Below, piece by piece: positions 46,406 through 58,863 of a DNA stretch of 64,000 bases; the stretch's first letter is position 1, and each line of letters begins with the position of its first letter. The notes under the pieces were generated by a model. That model made no database searches. It was not told the origin of the DNA and worked only from the letters and a program-made list of their open reading frames with translations. A program made the position numbers and the translations under genes. The DNA is from Pelobates cultripes (taxonomy: Eukaryota; Chordata; Amphibia; Anura; Pelobatidae): NCBI GenBank assembly GCA_933207985.1, contig OW240916.1:267657748-267721747 (forward strand), in the 5' to 3' direction.

Positions 46406-49400
46406 TTATGTTAATAAAGACAGAATGTGTACAGGAAGACAGCAAGTATACTTTGTAATGCACAATGCTGTAAGGGAGCTACTGTTCAATCACTTCTTTC
46501 TACTGGAAGTGGAAGATATTGTAGAAATGTTTATTATATTTAGAATAGATTCGTTCTTGTAGAAGAACTATACAGGCAGTTATTCCTTCTATAAGTTAAG
46601 TATTAATCATGTATAATCTGGGTGTCTATAAATCCACATATACACACACATTAGCTCAGTAGCCAAGTTAGCCCATGCATTCTGAGATTGTCATCAAATA
46701 AGTAAATACAGATAAATAGTCACGGTTGCAATTATAGATCAGCATTGTGTGATTAGCATTGCTTACATTTACAGTCTTATTCACTAAAATGAGGATTCAA
46801 AATAAATTTCAAATTTAAGGCCAAAATAGCTGACATGGCAGCGTGGCCAACTTCAAGAATTTTTCACAGGAAACATCAAGGACTATGATTTTCGATACAT
46901 ACAAACTTTGCGAGTCAAATCAAACACGTCACGAAAAGGTAATAAAATTACAGTATGGAACCCAGGTACCTCAATTGTATCTTGTCTGTCTAAACATTTT
47001 AATTGAACTAGATCACAGAGCTTCAGAGTGGAGCTTTTAACGTAAAGAGGAGACAGGAGCTCACATTCGAGGTATGACAGTGTAATAGCATGCTTCTTCA
47101 TATACACATTCACTATCATACACATTCACCAATATTTTTATTTTAAACATATTACACATACGTGTCACTGTGTCAGTGAGTGCAGGGGTAGTGACTCTGG
47201 GATTGACTGAGTGTGAGTGAGGTCTCCGTGAGTTATGCAGAGTTGATAAGATGGCAGCAGAGACTGTAGTAATGGAGCAAGGAGAAATATATGGATACCG
47301 GAAGTTTTTCATAATAAATAAAAAAAATCAGGCCCAGGAAGGCCAGTAGTTGGCTGATATGCCTCAGCTGTTTTCTGGTTTCTGAGAGAATAAGAGGATG
47401 TAAAAACTGCAACAAAGCAGGGACATTCGGTGATAATTATCTGTATTATCTATATCATCAATGAAAGCAATAAGTGTCTGATTGAACATGGGGGTAGCTA
47501 CTGCATGTAACTGTGACTGCTGGCTGTTTGGTTTTGTGTATATATTAGGGAGGAGGGACTGCCAGTCTTGTTTGCCTTAGTATTCCATGATAAATCACAG
47601 ATGTAGCCTAGCAGGATGTGGTACATATATCTGTTATCCTTATACACATCTGTATCTGGAACTTGTGAAGTCTGCAGATATTCTCTCATCATGGGTCACT
47701 GCAAATATAAAGATCTGCATTATCTGCTTCCTCAGACCTTCTGTTTCATTTCTAGCCACGAGAGCTGAAATACATCTTTATTTAAAATTCAGTGTACTTA
47801 CTAAGTTGTCTATGATGTAAACATAATTTAGTCTAGGGAAAAAAAAAGCTGACCTCACTAAGCACAACTTTAGCAGCTACCAAGTTGTTGAAATAAAATA
47901 AATTTTCCTAGACAGGTACGGTGTGCAAAGTACAATAAATGTTACTTATGTTCTTGTTTCCATGTGTATAAAGCACTTATAAATAAGGGGCTCATATGGT
48001 GCAGCCTGTACCAAGGCAGTTTAGGAAACGATAAATAGTATAGATTATCCAGTTATCGTAATATAAATATAGCTCATGTACAAAATGTGCAAGTTATATA
48101 AAGTGGGAGAGAAAATAAACAATGTGGTATTAAAGTCAACATTAAAGGCACATTACAGCATTAGGAATGGCACACTACATAATTAGGAATACAGGGTTGT
48201 ATTCCTAAGGGTTTAGTGTCCTTGTGCCTATGTAAAAACACTCCTCATTACAAATTACTGGATTTTTTTAAAATCACACTTCTACATTTTTGGATATTAA
48301 TCTAGTACCTTGGATTGAGACATTAGCACAAATGCTTGAAATTCTTAGCAAAGTGTTTCTATTTCATTAAAGGACCACTAAAAGGCCAATTGGGTGGATG
48401 TGCAGACACTTAAGCAGTTAGTAGAAGACCATAGCGCTAGGAATACACATTATTATGTTAATGCTGTTCCTTTAATCACTTACCATGTTGACTTTAATTC
48501 TACATACAGTAATGCTTATCATCTGTACTTCTATTATAATGACTGTTATCATTAATAATCTATAAAGCAACAAACAGACAAATAGCTTAATCGTGACCAA
48601 AAGCAGCACTAAAATGTAGCATCGCCTTTCTTTGTGAATACTGTGTAAAGTTCATTGTTGCTAAATGTCACTCAGCAGAAGATAGTCAAATGATCACGAC
48701 GTGCTAAGCACCATAACAGCTTATTCTCATTGGGTTACGGTCCAATTAAGTCTCCAGTCATTGTGTCCATGCATACAATGGATTATACAGTAACTACAGT
48801 CATTTGCAAAATTTACTGCAACTATAAGGATAGTTCTTTTATTTCAGTTGACAAAGGAGGAAGACCAAAATGTATCCAAGATGTGCATGCACCAAAAGTA
48901 TTTTATTTTATTACACACACATACACATATACATACACATACATATACATATACATTCATTATTTGTATAAAGAATTAAACATGAGAGCTATTTCCCTTT
49001 TAAATCTTAAAATCTTATTTTTTCTGTAAATAAGACAAACACTGTGCTCTTTAGAAATGTTTCTTTGTGGATCTTTTTTGTTGTTGTTGTTGTTGTTATT
49101 TCTTTTTCTTCTTTTCATTATTAGCCCTTATGTATTTAAGTATAAAAATATTTCTCTGAATTGTTTTCAAAAGTAAAATAGCCTGCAAACATGGAACCCT
49201 AACAGCTTGACTCGGTACATTCATTTCATCTCCACTTAGGTGGGTATTTGCTGATGATACGCCTGTTTGCTAGCTCCCAGCGGGATGTCTGTGTGAGCTT
49301 CAGTTTACATTTTACTGGTATTGTTACTGCCAACAATGAAGGTGTGATCACAATTATCCAAACTGTGCTATCAAATACATTTCCTGAAACTCTTCTTTGG

Positions 49401-49511
49401 TTTCAGTGTTTATGATTTCTAAATTGTTTCCCACACATTACTGTGTGTATTATTCTCCAGTCACTATGTCCTAGTATCTTCTTGCTAAATGGAAAAGCAT
49501 ATTTCATTTGT
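46406..49511. other. Gene-free stretch
   Basis: No supported gene. It contains a TTCACTAAA-family fragment at about 46775-46850 (CTTATTCACTAAAATGAGG, TTAAGGCCAAAATAGCTGAC). At 48370-48478 a small TTAA-ended unit runs from ATTAAAGGACCACTAAAAGG to ATGCTGTTCCTTTAAT. A (TTG)n run lies near 49080, and CA/TA-rich sequence near 48915-48955. Confidence 0.35.
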
Positions 49512-49784
49512 GTTCTTACCCTATAACTCACAGTAATGGTTATGATGCCAGAAGTGCCCTGGTCCATCACCATTGTAAGTCGTAAACTATTTTAGAACTT
49601 AGATCATTGGCTAAGAGTTAAGCTTAGGTTAAGCTTAGAAGCTTCCTGTTCTCCATTGTTGTCAGTTGACTTTATAGAAAAAGCCAAACCATTCTAGAAT
49701 GGTTTGACTCCTTTAGTGGGAGAGGAGGATGCAATGGCACTCCTGGTTCTATCACCATTACAGCAAGCTTGGAGTGATCCTTTA
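49512..49784 (+). mobile_element. TTAA element fragment, 37532 subfamily
   Basis: It has GGTTATGATGCCAGAAGTGCCCTGG, then the stem AACCATTCTAGAATGGTTTGAC, GGCACTCCTGGTTCTATCACC and the end CTTGGAGTGATCCTTTAA at 49784. The left terminus is missing. Confidence 0.65.
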
Positions 49785-49897
49785 AACATAGTGGAACATC
49801 TGTATTGTATGGACAGTCATCTCATGTGAGTCGTTGATTCTGATGATAGGTCTGTGTGGTCATATATTGGCCAAGGAATAGGAGGCCATCTTATTAT

Positions 49898-49952
49898 GTG
49901 TGACATGTCATGATTCCCTTTTATTCCAGAAGTTTGGTCCTTAAGGGGTTAA
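49898..49952 (-). mobile_element. Partial copy of the 80-bp TTAA micro-element
   Basis: TGTGACATGTCATGATTCCC through GGTCCTTAAGGGGTTAA is the reverse complement of the first 55 bases of 25056-25135. Confidence 0.7.
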
Positions 49953-50499
49953 ACACATTTCTCTCATAATGTTCCTATATTTTTACAAATTCATTAGTGA
50001 TTTCGTGAACACTACGATCTTCCCCGTTACCCAATTTTTATGGGAAGTTTTTGTTCCATTATACCACGACATTCATCATTTAACTCCTTCACCTCATGTA
50101 TACACGATCTCCAGAGTATGTATTTTTACCCCGCAATGTTTATACATGATTTTCATAATTGCAAAATGAAATGACTGAAGTTCAATGTGCAGTGAAGCCG
50201 CCACAGTATGAACTTCAAAGAGATGAATATATACTGACTGTGACTGACTGTATTCATCTCCCTACTTGCCGGAACTGCAGCAGAGCACAGAGTGGGATGC
50301 AATGTGATATCACATTCCCCGAGCTCTATGTGGACACAGCAGGAAGGCAGCCAGCACACACACAAAGAGGGACATCCACCCTCACATAGAGCAAATGAAG
50401 GGTGGCTGTAGGAGAGAGAGCTGATAGTGATAAGCAAGGGGAGTGTCTCACATACTAATAAAACAAATAGCAATGTGTGGAGAGGCTAAACAGGGAAAT

Positions 50500-51089
50500 A
50501 CAGCCATACAATTCACAATCACACACACACACACTCTCACACTGTCACATTACCCTCTCCCTCATGCAGTCAAATCACCCCCACAGGAAAAAGGAAGGAA
50601 GTAGGGAATCAAATGTTTTTGTTTTTTAAATACATTTAAAAAAAAAAAAATTTCCCCTCACAAATGCATCCCCACATGTATATACACACACACACACACA
50701 GTGCATTGGCGTGCGCACAGGGTGTGCCGGGTATGCCAGGTGATCTCCCTCACCGACCCACAGGCAGTGATGGAGGCAGGAGAGGACCCGGGGACACACA
50801 GCACACACTATCAGCACACTTACACAGACAGCACCCTCACCCACACACACAAAGCACACACTATCAGCACCCTTACACACACAGCACCCTCACACACACA
50901 CACTAACAGCACCCTTACACATACACACACACAGCACACACTAACAGCACCCTTACACACACAGCACCTTCACACACACACAATGCCTTCACACACACAG
51001 CGCCCGCACACACACACAGCGCCTTCACACACAGCGCCTGCACACAGCACCCTCACACACACAGCAGTGTGTGTGTGTATGTATGTGTA

Positions 51090-51136
<47 letters not shown>

Positions 51137-51397
51137 CGTGTGTGTTTCTGCTTTAGGGTGCACACCCTTATACAAAATGCTGCGCACGCCTATGACACAG
51201 TGCATCCTCTTTGCATGCACTTTAAACACTTTAAACACATACTGTGCATCCACTACACACACTCTCTACATTCACTACACACATATACACAGCATCCACT
51301 CTATGCACTGCATCCTTGTGAATGGACTCAGATGCCAAGCTCCAGAGCCATATCTTGAGCTGTGTAACAGGCCCCAAAATTTCTGATGGCAACCCTG
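50500..51397 (-). mobile_element. hAT-type element of the 5810 family, reverse orientation, left limit unresolved
   Basis: The right end TTTCTGATGGCAACCCTG at 51397 is the inverse complement of the start of the 5810 element, and the next 80 bases inward (GCCCCAAAATTTC, CTTGAGCTGTGTAACAGG, CTTGTGAATGGACTCAG) also correspond. A CA-rich array with CATCCACTACACAC-type units, the inverse of the GT minisatellite at 5893, fills 51200-51310. The array is interrupted by another element at 50704-51194. The left end of this copy was not found, so the start given is approximate. Confidence 0.65.
50704..51194 (+). mobile_element. Second hAT-type element nested in the first one's minisatellite
   Basis: The ends CATTGGCGTGCGCA and TGCGCACGCCTATG are inverted with one mismatch in 14. 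They are flanked by exact 8-mers ACACAGTG at 50696-50703 and 51195-51202. The interior has its own CA-rich array of CAGCACCCTTACACACA-type units and a TA/GT tract. Open frames across it (50664-51156) are low-complexity. No transposase. Confidence 0.85.
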
Positions 51398-51700
51398 CAG
51401 TAACCCAATCACCCCTTACACACACATACAACACTCCTCTGAAAACACAACACACACAGCAAGACCACAAGCAGCCCCCCATACATACAACACACTCAAA
51501 CTCCCAGACAAAGAAATCGACAGACAAACACAGGCACAGATTTGCATTGCAGGCACAGTCATGGATACACATACACACATATATACACACTCACAGATGC
51601 TCAAGGACACTCAATGTCTGATACACACTATCAGACACAAACATGCCAAACATACAAACAGATACCAATACAGAATGTCAGGGTAATTTGACAATAAATA
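51398..51700. repeat. CA-rich low-complexity stretch
   Basis: ACACA-dominated sequence without clean units. The open frames on both strands are compositional. Confidence 0.6.
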
Positions 51701-51714
51701 CAATATATATATGT

Positions 51715-51960
51715 ATTTGTGGGAGGGGCTTAAATTAATTCACTCCCCTATATAAGGGACACCCCTTACCTGACTCATATCGCTTGAGGTCAGCATCAGA
51801 ATGACCCTCCCACCCACTCCTCATTTCAACACTTTCTATTTTCTTTCCATTTACTTTACTTACTTACTCCTTGGTGGGCCCTCTTTATTTACAGGCCTAC
51901 CGTATCGTCGGTCTCGGCACACCACAACCGACTTGCTCCCTTTATACTATCCTACGCTTA
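51715..51960 (+). promoter_or_regulatory. TATA-containing, promoter-like block
   Basis: CTATATAAGG at 51748-51757 is followed by GACACCCCTTACCTGACTC and a pyrimidine-rich 100 bp. The composition resembles the 5' untranslated or terminal-repeat region of a retroelement, and a LINE fragment follows at 52050. There is no direct evidence of transcription. Confidence 0.3.
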
Positions 51961-52054
51961 TGCTGGAACCTTACTCCATATACGGCTATTTGCCCCGAAC
52001 ACAAATATATATATATATATATATATATTTAATGTTCCTGTAGTCCATCTAATT

Positions 52055-52363
52055 AGCAGGAACTACATACACTGAGAGGTACAACCAAATTGCTGGGATT
52101 GTGTAGCGAAAAATCTGTACAGATATTGGCTGGACCTGCCTAAGTCCAGATGGGAAATGCCACAAAGGATAATTGATAATGACAGGACTAAGATCCTGTG
52201 GAACTTTCATCTCCAGACAGACAAGCAAGTACTGGTCAACCAACCTGACATTGTGGTGGTAGACAAGAAACAGAAGACTGCAGTGGTGGTGGATGTGGCA
52301 ATACCAAGTGACTATAACGTCAGGAAGAAGGAACATGAAAAGATGAATAAATACCAAAGGTGA
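52055..52363 (+). pseudogene. LINE C-terminal fragment with endonuclease-like domain
   Basis: The segment is open from about 52120 to TGA 52361-52363 and reads WLDLPKSRWEMPQRI, then ILWNFHLQTDKQV, then PDIVVVDKKQK and AVVVDVAIPSD, ending EHEKMNKYQR. The P-D...D-V-A-I-P spacing matches the C-terminal restriction-like endonuclease region of non-LTR retrotransposons of the R2/R4-like groups, where it nicks the target. Upstream, RYNQIAGIV continues in a different frame with a stop, so there is a frameshift near 52120. The fragment ends early. The exact clade is uncertain. Confidence 0.65.
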
Positions 52364-54480
52364 AAAGATGTATGTATGTAGTTAATTTATTAACTATATA
52401 ATATATAAATATGGACTTTTTTGCTGCTTCTCCTTTTTTCCTTCTATTGGTGACTTCTCACTTAATCCGTGAACAAAATTTACATTTAGTAACTGTCCCC
52501 TAGCCATCAATCATTCGTCAGTATAGCATTTCAGGGATACTGAATTTGGCTAAAGAGACAAACTGCCTAAATCGAGCAAATTGAATTTCAGCTGAAACCT
52601 AGGTATGGGGGAAGTTGAAGAAACTGGTAGGGTCTATTTACTATGTTCTACTAAAATAAGTCACCAACTCCATCTTCCTTACATAAAGGGTGAAAAAATA
52701 CTCTGGCCTAGAACCCTCAGGTTTTTTTTAGTTATTTTATAAAACCTTTGAAACATAACTGTTACATGCTAGGATCTCGTGGACCTTAGGTGTATTTCTT
52801 TTCCCTACATGCAGCATGGAAGAAAGCTGCATCACAATACATTCCAATGTGGCCTTAAATTAGTTGATTTCAATATACAGTATGTATCATTTATTAAATG
52901 TTGGAATTTCACATTTACATATGAACTATAAGATTTTTTTTTAAAGCATATGAGTTTGAAATATACAATATTTCTCCAATTTTTTCCTATAAGTTAAAGT
53001 TTGTGTATATGTGAGACAAGTCCAACATGCTTCCTCTGTCAGTTTCCCTCTTCCCAGTTTGTCTCTGTCTATATCCTGCCTACCAACATTGGCAAGTCAT
53101 GACCTGCTCTTGTGTCCTTTTCTGAACCTCCTAGTGATTATGATCATGAGCACACTAAGGGCGATTAGAGTATAGGGAACTTGTGACCTGATGTCCCTGT
53201 GTCATGGTGATGGAAGGGGGCAGGATTTGCTTGAGGCAAAAGGAGCATGAGCCAACCAACAACAATTCACCCTTTATGGACTTAATATACTAATAAATCT
53301 ATGGAGACAGATGAACACTGTCATCACTGTATGCATCCTGTGCATTAAAGATCACCCTCAAAAATGTCACACTGTGTCTTCCACAATGACAATCTGTTTG
53401 GTATAGGCAAGTAGAAAAATACTTAATAGACCATTAAAAAGTACGACAGTCAAATGCAATCTGAAAAAATACAAGACAACAAAAAAGTCCTTTCTGAAGC
53501 ATGCCAATTTGTATTTACCATAATTAGAAGAATGCACGGATCAATGTAACTATATAAACAGCACAGCAATGCATATACTAGATTTTAGAATATAATAATT
53601 ACAAAACATTTGTTAAGATTTAGTACATTTTCACTTCTGTTGGCTATACAAAATATTTTTACAGATCATTTTTTAAGATTTAGTCCCTTAAATATAAGAC
53701 TTTTGGTTAAATTTGTCATTACAGCACATAAAATAAATTAATAATAATATAATTACATAAAAAGAACAAAAAAGTAATGGCAAACAAAAAGGACGCATAT
53801 CTATTTATGCATTTTGTAGCACATAAACATATATGTAAGGAAAAAAAAGGAAAAAATGAATAGACACAAACAATGGAGATATAAAGCAGACATGAAGAAG
53901 TAAAGGGATACACCTGAAATGAAAGATTAGTGCAGATGGGAGGGAAAAAAAACACAAAAATTCCAAATATTTTTTCCAAATTTTGGAAAGGTACTTAGTT
54001 GTTCTCATGTCTAGGGACATGGTGTTCTAGTGCTATGTACCCTGCATCGATAATTCTCTTATATTTTCATTCTTGAATTGCTTGATCTCAAAATGTGCAG
54101 ATATGACAAAAAGAACTTTAAAAGCATACATATTCTGCAAATATTGTGGATTTTTTTGTCATGAATTTTGAATTGATTGTCCAGGATTTACTTGTTATTC
54201 TTATTGCACAGGTAAATCCCAGACGATTGATTTGATCGGATGTGAATTAAAAGGCATTTGACGTTCAGACATTTTGGATTTCAACATTTTGTGTTCTAAT
54301 GCACCCATTGTTAACAATTGTTTTTTTTTTTCTCATTTCTGTGTCTTTTCAAGTGACTGTGAAAAAATGGATTTCACAAAAAATACTTGCACTTCTCCGG
54401 ACCTTGTCATTTAGGGTTGCAGTCACATTTTAATTGTTGCCAACCCACTGATACATATCTGTTTGCAGGTTGACATCATA
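52364..54480. other. Gene-free AT-rich stretch
   Basis: No gene or recognisable element. The minus-strand open frames at 53719-54020 are hydrophobic AT-rich translations without a domain. Confidence 0.3.
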
Positions 54481-55546
54481 CAGTGAGGTAAAAAAGTATT
54501 TGATCTCCTGCTGATTTTGAACGTTTGTCTACTGACAAAGAAATGATCAGTCTAGAATTTTAATGGTAGGTGTATTTTAACAGTGAGAGACAGAATAACA
54601 AAAAACAAATCCAGAAAAACGGATATCAAAAAAGTTATAAATTGATTTGCATGTCAATGAGTGAAATAAGTATTTGACACCTTCAACTTAGTACTTGGTG
54701 GCAAAACCCTTGTTGGCAATCGCAGAGGTCAGACATTTCTTGTAGTTGGTCACCAGGTTTGCACATATCTCAGGAGGGATTGTGTCCCACTCCTCTTTGC
54801 AGATCCTTTCCAAGTCATTAAGGTTTCGAGACTGACGTTTGGCAACTCGAACCTTCAGCTCTCTCTACAGATTTTCTATGGAATTAAGGTCTTAAAACTG
54901 GCTAGGCAACTCCAGGACCTTAATGTGGGAGCATTCCTCCTCCTCCAAACATGGCGAGTTGAGTTGATGTCAAAGACCTCAATTTTGGTCTCATCTGACC
55001 ACACCACTTTGACCCAGTTCTCCTCTGAATCATTCAGATGTTCATTGGCAAATTTCACACGGGCCTGTACATGTGCTTTCTTGAGCAGGAGGACCTTATG
55101 GGCGCAGCAGGATTTCAGTCTTTTTCACGGCTTAGTGTGTTACCAATTGTTTTCTTGGTGACTATGGTCCCAGCTGCCTTGAGATCATTAACAAGATCCT
55201 CCTGTGTAGTTCTGGGCTGATTGCTCACCATTCTCATGATCATTGAAGCTCCACGAGGTGATATCTTGCATGGAGCACCAGACCGAGGGAGACTGACAGT
55301 TATTTTGTGTTTCTTCCATTTGCGAATAATCGCACCAACTGTTGTCACCTTCTCACCAAGCGGCTTGGCGATGGTCTTGTAGCCCATTCCAGCCTTGAGT
55401 AGGTCTACAATCTTGTCCCTGACATCCTTGGACAGCTCTTTGTCTTGGCCATGGTGGAGAGTTCCAAATCTGATAGATTGATTGCTTCTGTGGACAGGTG
55501 TCTTATTCAGGTAACGAGCTGAGATTAGGAGCACTCCCTTTAAGAG
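54481..55546 (-). mobile_element. Tc1-like transposon, minus strand, one end lost
   Basis: The end CAGTGAGGTAAAAAAGTATT sits at 54481 directly after TA and is the 3' terminus of a minus-strand element. Its 5' terminus is absent: the sequence TAACGAGCTGAGATTAGGAG, CACTCCC at 55511-55540, which normally lies just inside the other end, runs into unrelated sequence at about 55547. The transposase relic lies between. Confidence 0.85.
54688..55457 (-). pseudogene. Tc1-like transposase relic with middle deleted
   Basis: Minus-strand reading from about 55457: [18 protein letters not shown] and [18 protein letters not shown] (helix-turn-helix), then [11 protein letters not shown] and [10 protein letters not shown] frameshift follows at about 55115, then FANEHLNDSEENW and VVWSDETKIEVF with the first catalytic Asp (near 54996). 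After WRRRNA the frame jumps directly to DLNSIENL, which holds the catalytic Glu (near 54880), and the C-terminus ANKGFATKY ends at TAA 54688-54690. The second catalytic Asp and about 100 residues around it are missing, so the copy is inactive. It is a different family from the two Tc1-like elements at 13-16 kb. Confidence 0.85.
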
Positions 55547-56480
55547 GATGCCAGAAGTCAGGATACACGGTAAGAAAGACAAGGCCAGGAACAAACAATC
55601 TGAATACACAAAAAGAGGAACCAGACAGCAGAACCAGAGTCAATGAACTGACACTGCCCTCAGGGAGAGGCATTGTCTTATACCTGTCTAACTAGGCATC
55701 TGCTTCAGGTGGGCTGAGATTGATAGGAGCAGTCACAGGTAACGTCCAAACCCCAGTGCTGGAGATAAGGCAGGAATAAACATAGGCTGAAGCAAGAACT
55801 GGAGAGTGGCTCTGAGGCAAAGCTGCAGGACTACAGCATACAAGAACCAGACTGCTGGGACGACCACGTCTGGCCGTCTGGATGTCACAGTGAAAGGTGT
55901 AACACCATGTGTGTGACGTAAATGAGTTGGTGAAATGTGTTGTGTATGATCACATAGTCTCAACTGGGAAATTACCAAGCACATATACTATAAACATCTA
56001 TGTTTGAAATTAAGAATTATTTAGAATCCTGATAGAACATTAATCTCACAAATAACAGTGTTAAAGAATGTCTTGGATATAAAATAGTCAAAACATGAGC
56101 CCAACTGACTCAAACATGGAGCTGTATTATTTTAGAAACCCCACCTGCTTCCCTTGTGATATGCCCACATCCAAATGTTAATGTTTATCCACTACCCAAT
56201 GACCAAAAACATGGTACCAATGCAAGGCCCCCTCTTCATTTACACCCAACACTGCAGGAAAGTTGTAAGGGGGGGATAAGGGAGACCATAGATCAGTTCC
56301 ATCTTATTCTAATACCCCATCCCACTGCCAATAGCTGCTCATTGTTCAGGTGATATGCCTACCCACGCCATATCAGACAGGGGATAAAGGAGGAATATAT
56401 GCTCACAATAGTGAAAAGGGGTCATAGTGAGCACAAGCATTTTTTTTTATCATTTAGAATTTAGTTTTTACTGTATTTCT
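55547..56480. other. Gene-free stretch with retroelement-like wording
   Basis: 55550-55870 is rich in AAGGCCAGGAACAAACAATC/GAACCAGAGTCAATGAACTG-type phrases that resemble block X at 41500-41790. I suspect an LTR-element fragment but cannot fix ends. No gene is supported. Confidence 0.3.
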
Positions 56481-56569
56481 GTAGTGGCTGATCAGTCACC
56501 ATACACTTAACCTTAGGATTTTTTTTTTAACAAATAGTCTGGATTTTCTAAATTTACTCGCCTTTTAGC

Positions 56570-56758
56570 ATGAGCTTTTTATGACCAAATTTGACTGTCT
56601 CCAGGCAAGATCCTGTCAAAATTTGTTTTTTGGTAAACATGAGAATCCAACATTGTGAATCGTACAGATTTAAAGCTGCCAAATGACAACATTTCAACTG
56701 GATTTGGGTTTAGTAAATATGAGAATCTGAACAAAATTTGGCGTTTAGTGAATAACCC
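56570..56758. repeat. TTCACTAAA-family repeat, right part
   Basis: It ends GGCGTTTAGTGAATAACCC. A near duplicate of the end, GGGTTTAGTAAATATGAGAATC, lies 45 bp before. Confidence 0.45.
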
Positions 56759-56759
56759 T

Positions 56760-58600
56760 GAAACCCCTTCTCTAACCCCTTCTTAAGGAGCACCAGCCCC
56801 TCCCTCACTACCATCTTAGGTCTGGTGAGTTGTGGAGAGAGGTCGTCACTTCCAGTCGGTCCTGACTCCATTCTGCTTACCTGCATCTCGTGGACAGCTT
56901 CCAGGGTCCCAACGAGTCCTGTTCCTCCGGTTTCTGGCTGTCTGACTTGAAAGCAGACAAGGGGTTTTCGCGGGGCTTCTCGTGGCGGCACCCGGTCGCA
57001 AAATCGTAAGTCCTACGGCCGCCGCAAGTTTCGGCACGGCCGTTTACATAATCAATGGTCGATGGATGCACGCATTGTACCACATGTTCGGTACATATTT
57101 AGACGAATGCCGGCATTCGGGTATGGCATATATGCAATATGGGAATGATTAAACAGGGTTTATTCGGTTGGGACAGACTTTGCATATCCGAGCTATCTTA
57201 TGGCCGTTCGGTTAGATTATAAGATGGTTATATGTATTAGGGCGACATCTAGTGGCTGGATCATTATTTCTGGTTTTCTTTTTCTCTCTCTCTCCTGCTT
57301 CCCCTTTCTTCTGGTTACACTTTATCACCATATGGTCTGAATTGGGTTAAAATGTCTGACTGACCCCTGGTGGTCATAAGGGTTATGGCATGTGGCATGA
57401 ATTACATTTAATATTTGGGCATGGTCACAGGATATGAAGACATATGTCATAAAAACCGCTACTGGTGCTAATTGTCCAGATGGTATTGGAAGCAGTAGTT
57501 TGTGGCACGTATTTGCTTGTTAGGATATATGTCTTGAATAAATCCGGTGGTCAACAAGAGGGTTACAAGAAGTGTGATACCTTGGCTTACTGGGTCTATT
57601 TTCTGTTTCTAGTTCAGTTATATCTAAGCACGTACATCATAGCTACCCATTTAGGAGTATTAAATGTTTGGTAATTATGTATAAGGCAGATATTCACGGT
57701 CGGGCAAGGTTAGCAATTTAGAGATTATGATCCTCTTATGTGTCAGTATCACAGCATCCACAGTGTGCTGCTACCCTACCAACTGTTCACCTGTCATAGG
57801 TCAGTAATCACGATTAATGATCCTCTGATAGACTCGCAAGACCTGGGTCCTTATGTGTATTTTTCTGTATTACTAGGTATAGGCATCTTTGCTCATTTGG
57901 AGTATTTGATTCCAGTCTTCTATTGTTGGAATATTTACTGGTTGGTATCTTGTTTGCAGGGGGAATGATGGGTACATATTGATATAACCCTGGAAACTCA
58001 CAATTACTCTCGTAGGCTACTACAGATCGCCTGTATCACCTTATCTTACTACCTTGCAATTTGCTCATCAGGTACGTCACGTTTCTCTCGATAAATTCTC
58101 CCACCCTACCTACCCTTTTCGGGTAATAATCGAGATATACTGGCACACAATATAGGAGCCTCTAGGTATGTTTTTCCTGGCCTTCTACGCCTTACGTTAG
58201 TGGTCCCGCGAGGCCAACACCCATCCTCATTTCGGAGGTTCGGCATTCCCTCGGGCCAATTCATAGGTAGCCGCCTCGCTTGGTTGCATAGAGAGGGCCT
58301 CACTTGTCACCCCCATTCTGTCTTATGCTATTACAAGTCACGGAGAGTCCATCACCCCGCCATAATGCCAATGGACACGTACCCCACACGAGCCAAATCA
58401 CAGATAGTGCCTCTCAAAGCCGCTTGGCAACTAGCAGGGCCTCACCTGTCACGTTACTAATTAATACTTTCGCCACTTGGCATTAGTTACATCAGCCAGA
58501 TGGATAGTGCCCCAGGTAACATGTTATTTTTTGTGTCACAAATACCTGAAGGCGGGGAAGAATTGTCCATCCCCAGTACACCGGCTATATCGGTCACTCC
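56760..58600. other. Region upstream of the DIRS-type element; probable 5' untranslated part
   Basis: From about 56990 the sequence is richer in CpG and CGG words (GGCGGCACCCGGTCGC, ACGGCCGCCGCAAGTTTCGG) than the DNA to its left, and this continues to the gag-like region, so part of it probably belongs to the retroelement. No terminal repeat was matched. Several open frames (57465-57674, 58200-58460) have no known domain. A CATCTAGTGGC word occurs at about 57247. Confidence 0.35.
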
Positions 58601-58619
58601 ATCCCGGGATGACGACTAG

Positions 58620-58863
58620 GCGAGCCCTGCATCACTCAGGGCATGGGCCATTCCTAGGATCACTGCCGAACTGAGAAAGAGGAACATTCCTTTCCCAGCT
58701 ACGGCTAGGAAAGACGAATTTTATAGACTGCTGAATACTCAGACTGATAACTCGGGGGTGGGGGAAGGGTCCAGTAGCAGCCAGTCGGCTGATCCACATA
58801 CTGTTTTATCTTCAGTCCTGACCTCTTTGGGTCAGATTACGGCCAGACTGGATAGGATGGATG
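58620..58863 (+). pseudogene. SAP-like and coiled gag segment of the retroelement
   Basis: In the frame starting GCG at 58620, directly after an in-frame TAG, the translation includes ITAELRKRNIPFPATARKDE, which fits the helix-hairpin pattern of SAP DNA-binding motifs found at the start of many YR-retroelement proteins. It continues FYRLLNTQTD, a Ser-rich linker, and VLSSVLTSLGQITARLDRMD. This frame is offset from the RT open frame that begins at 58861, so a frameshift separates them. SAP assignment is by pattern only. Confidence 0.55.

Noticed and set aside
50160..50500. Left end of the outer hAT-type element at a GCCGCCAC word near 50200
   Set aside because: The flanking bases do not give the expected 8-bp copy of CAGTAACC seen at 51398, so the boundary was left open.
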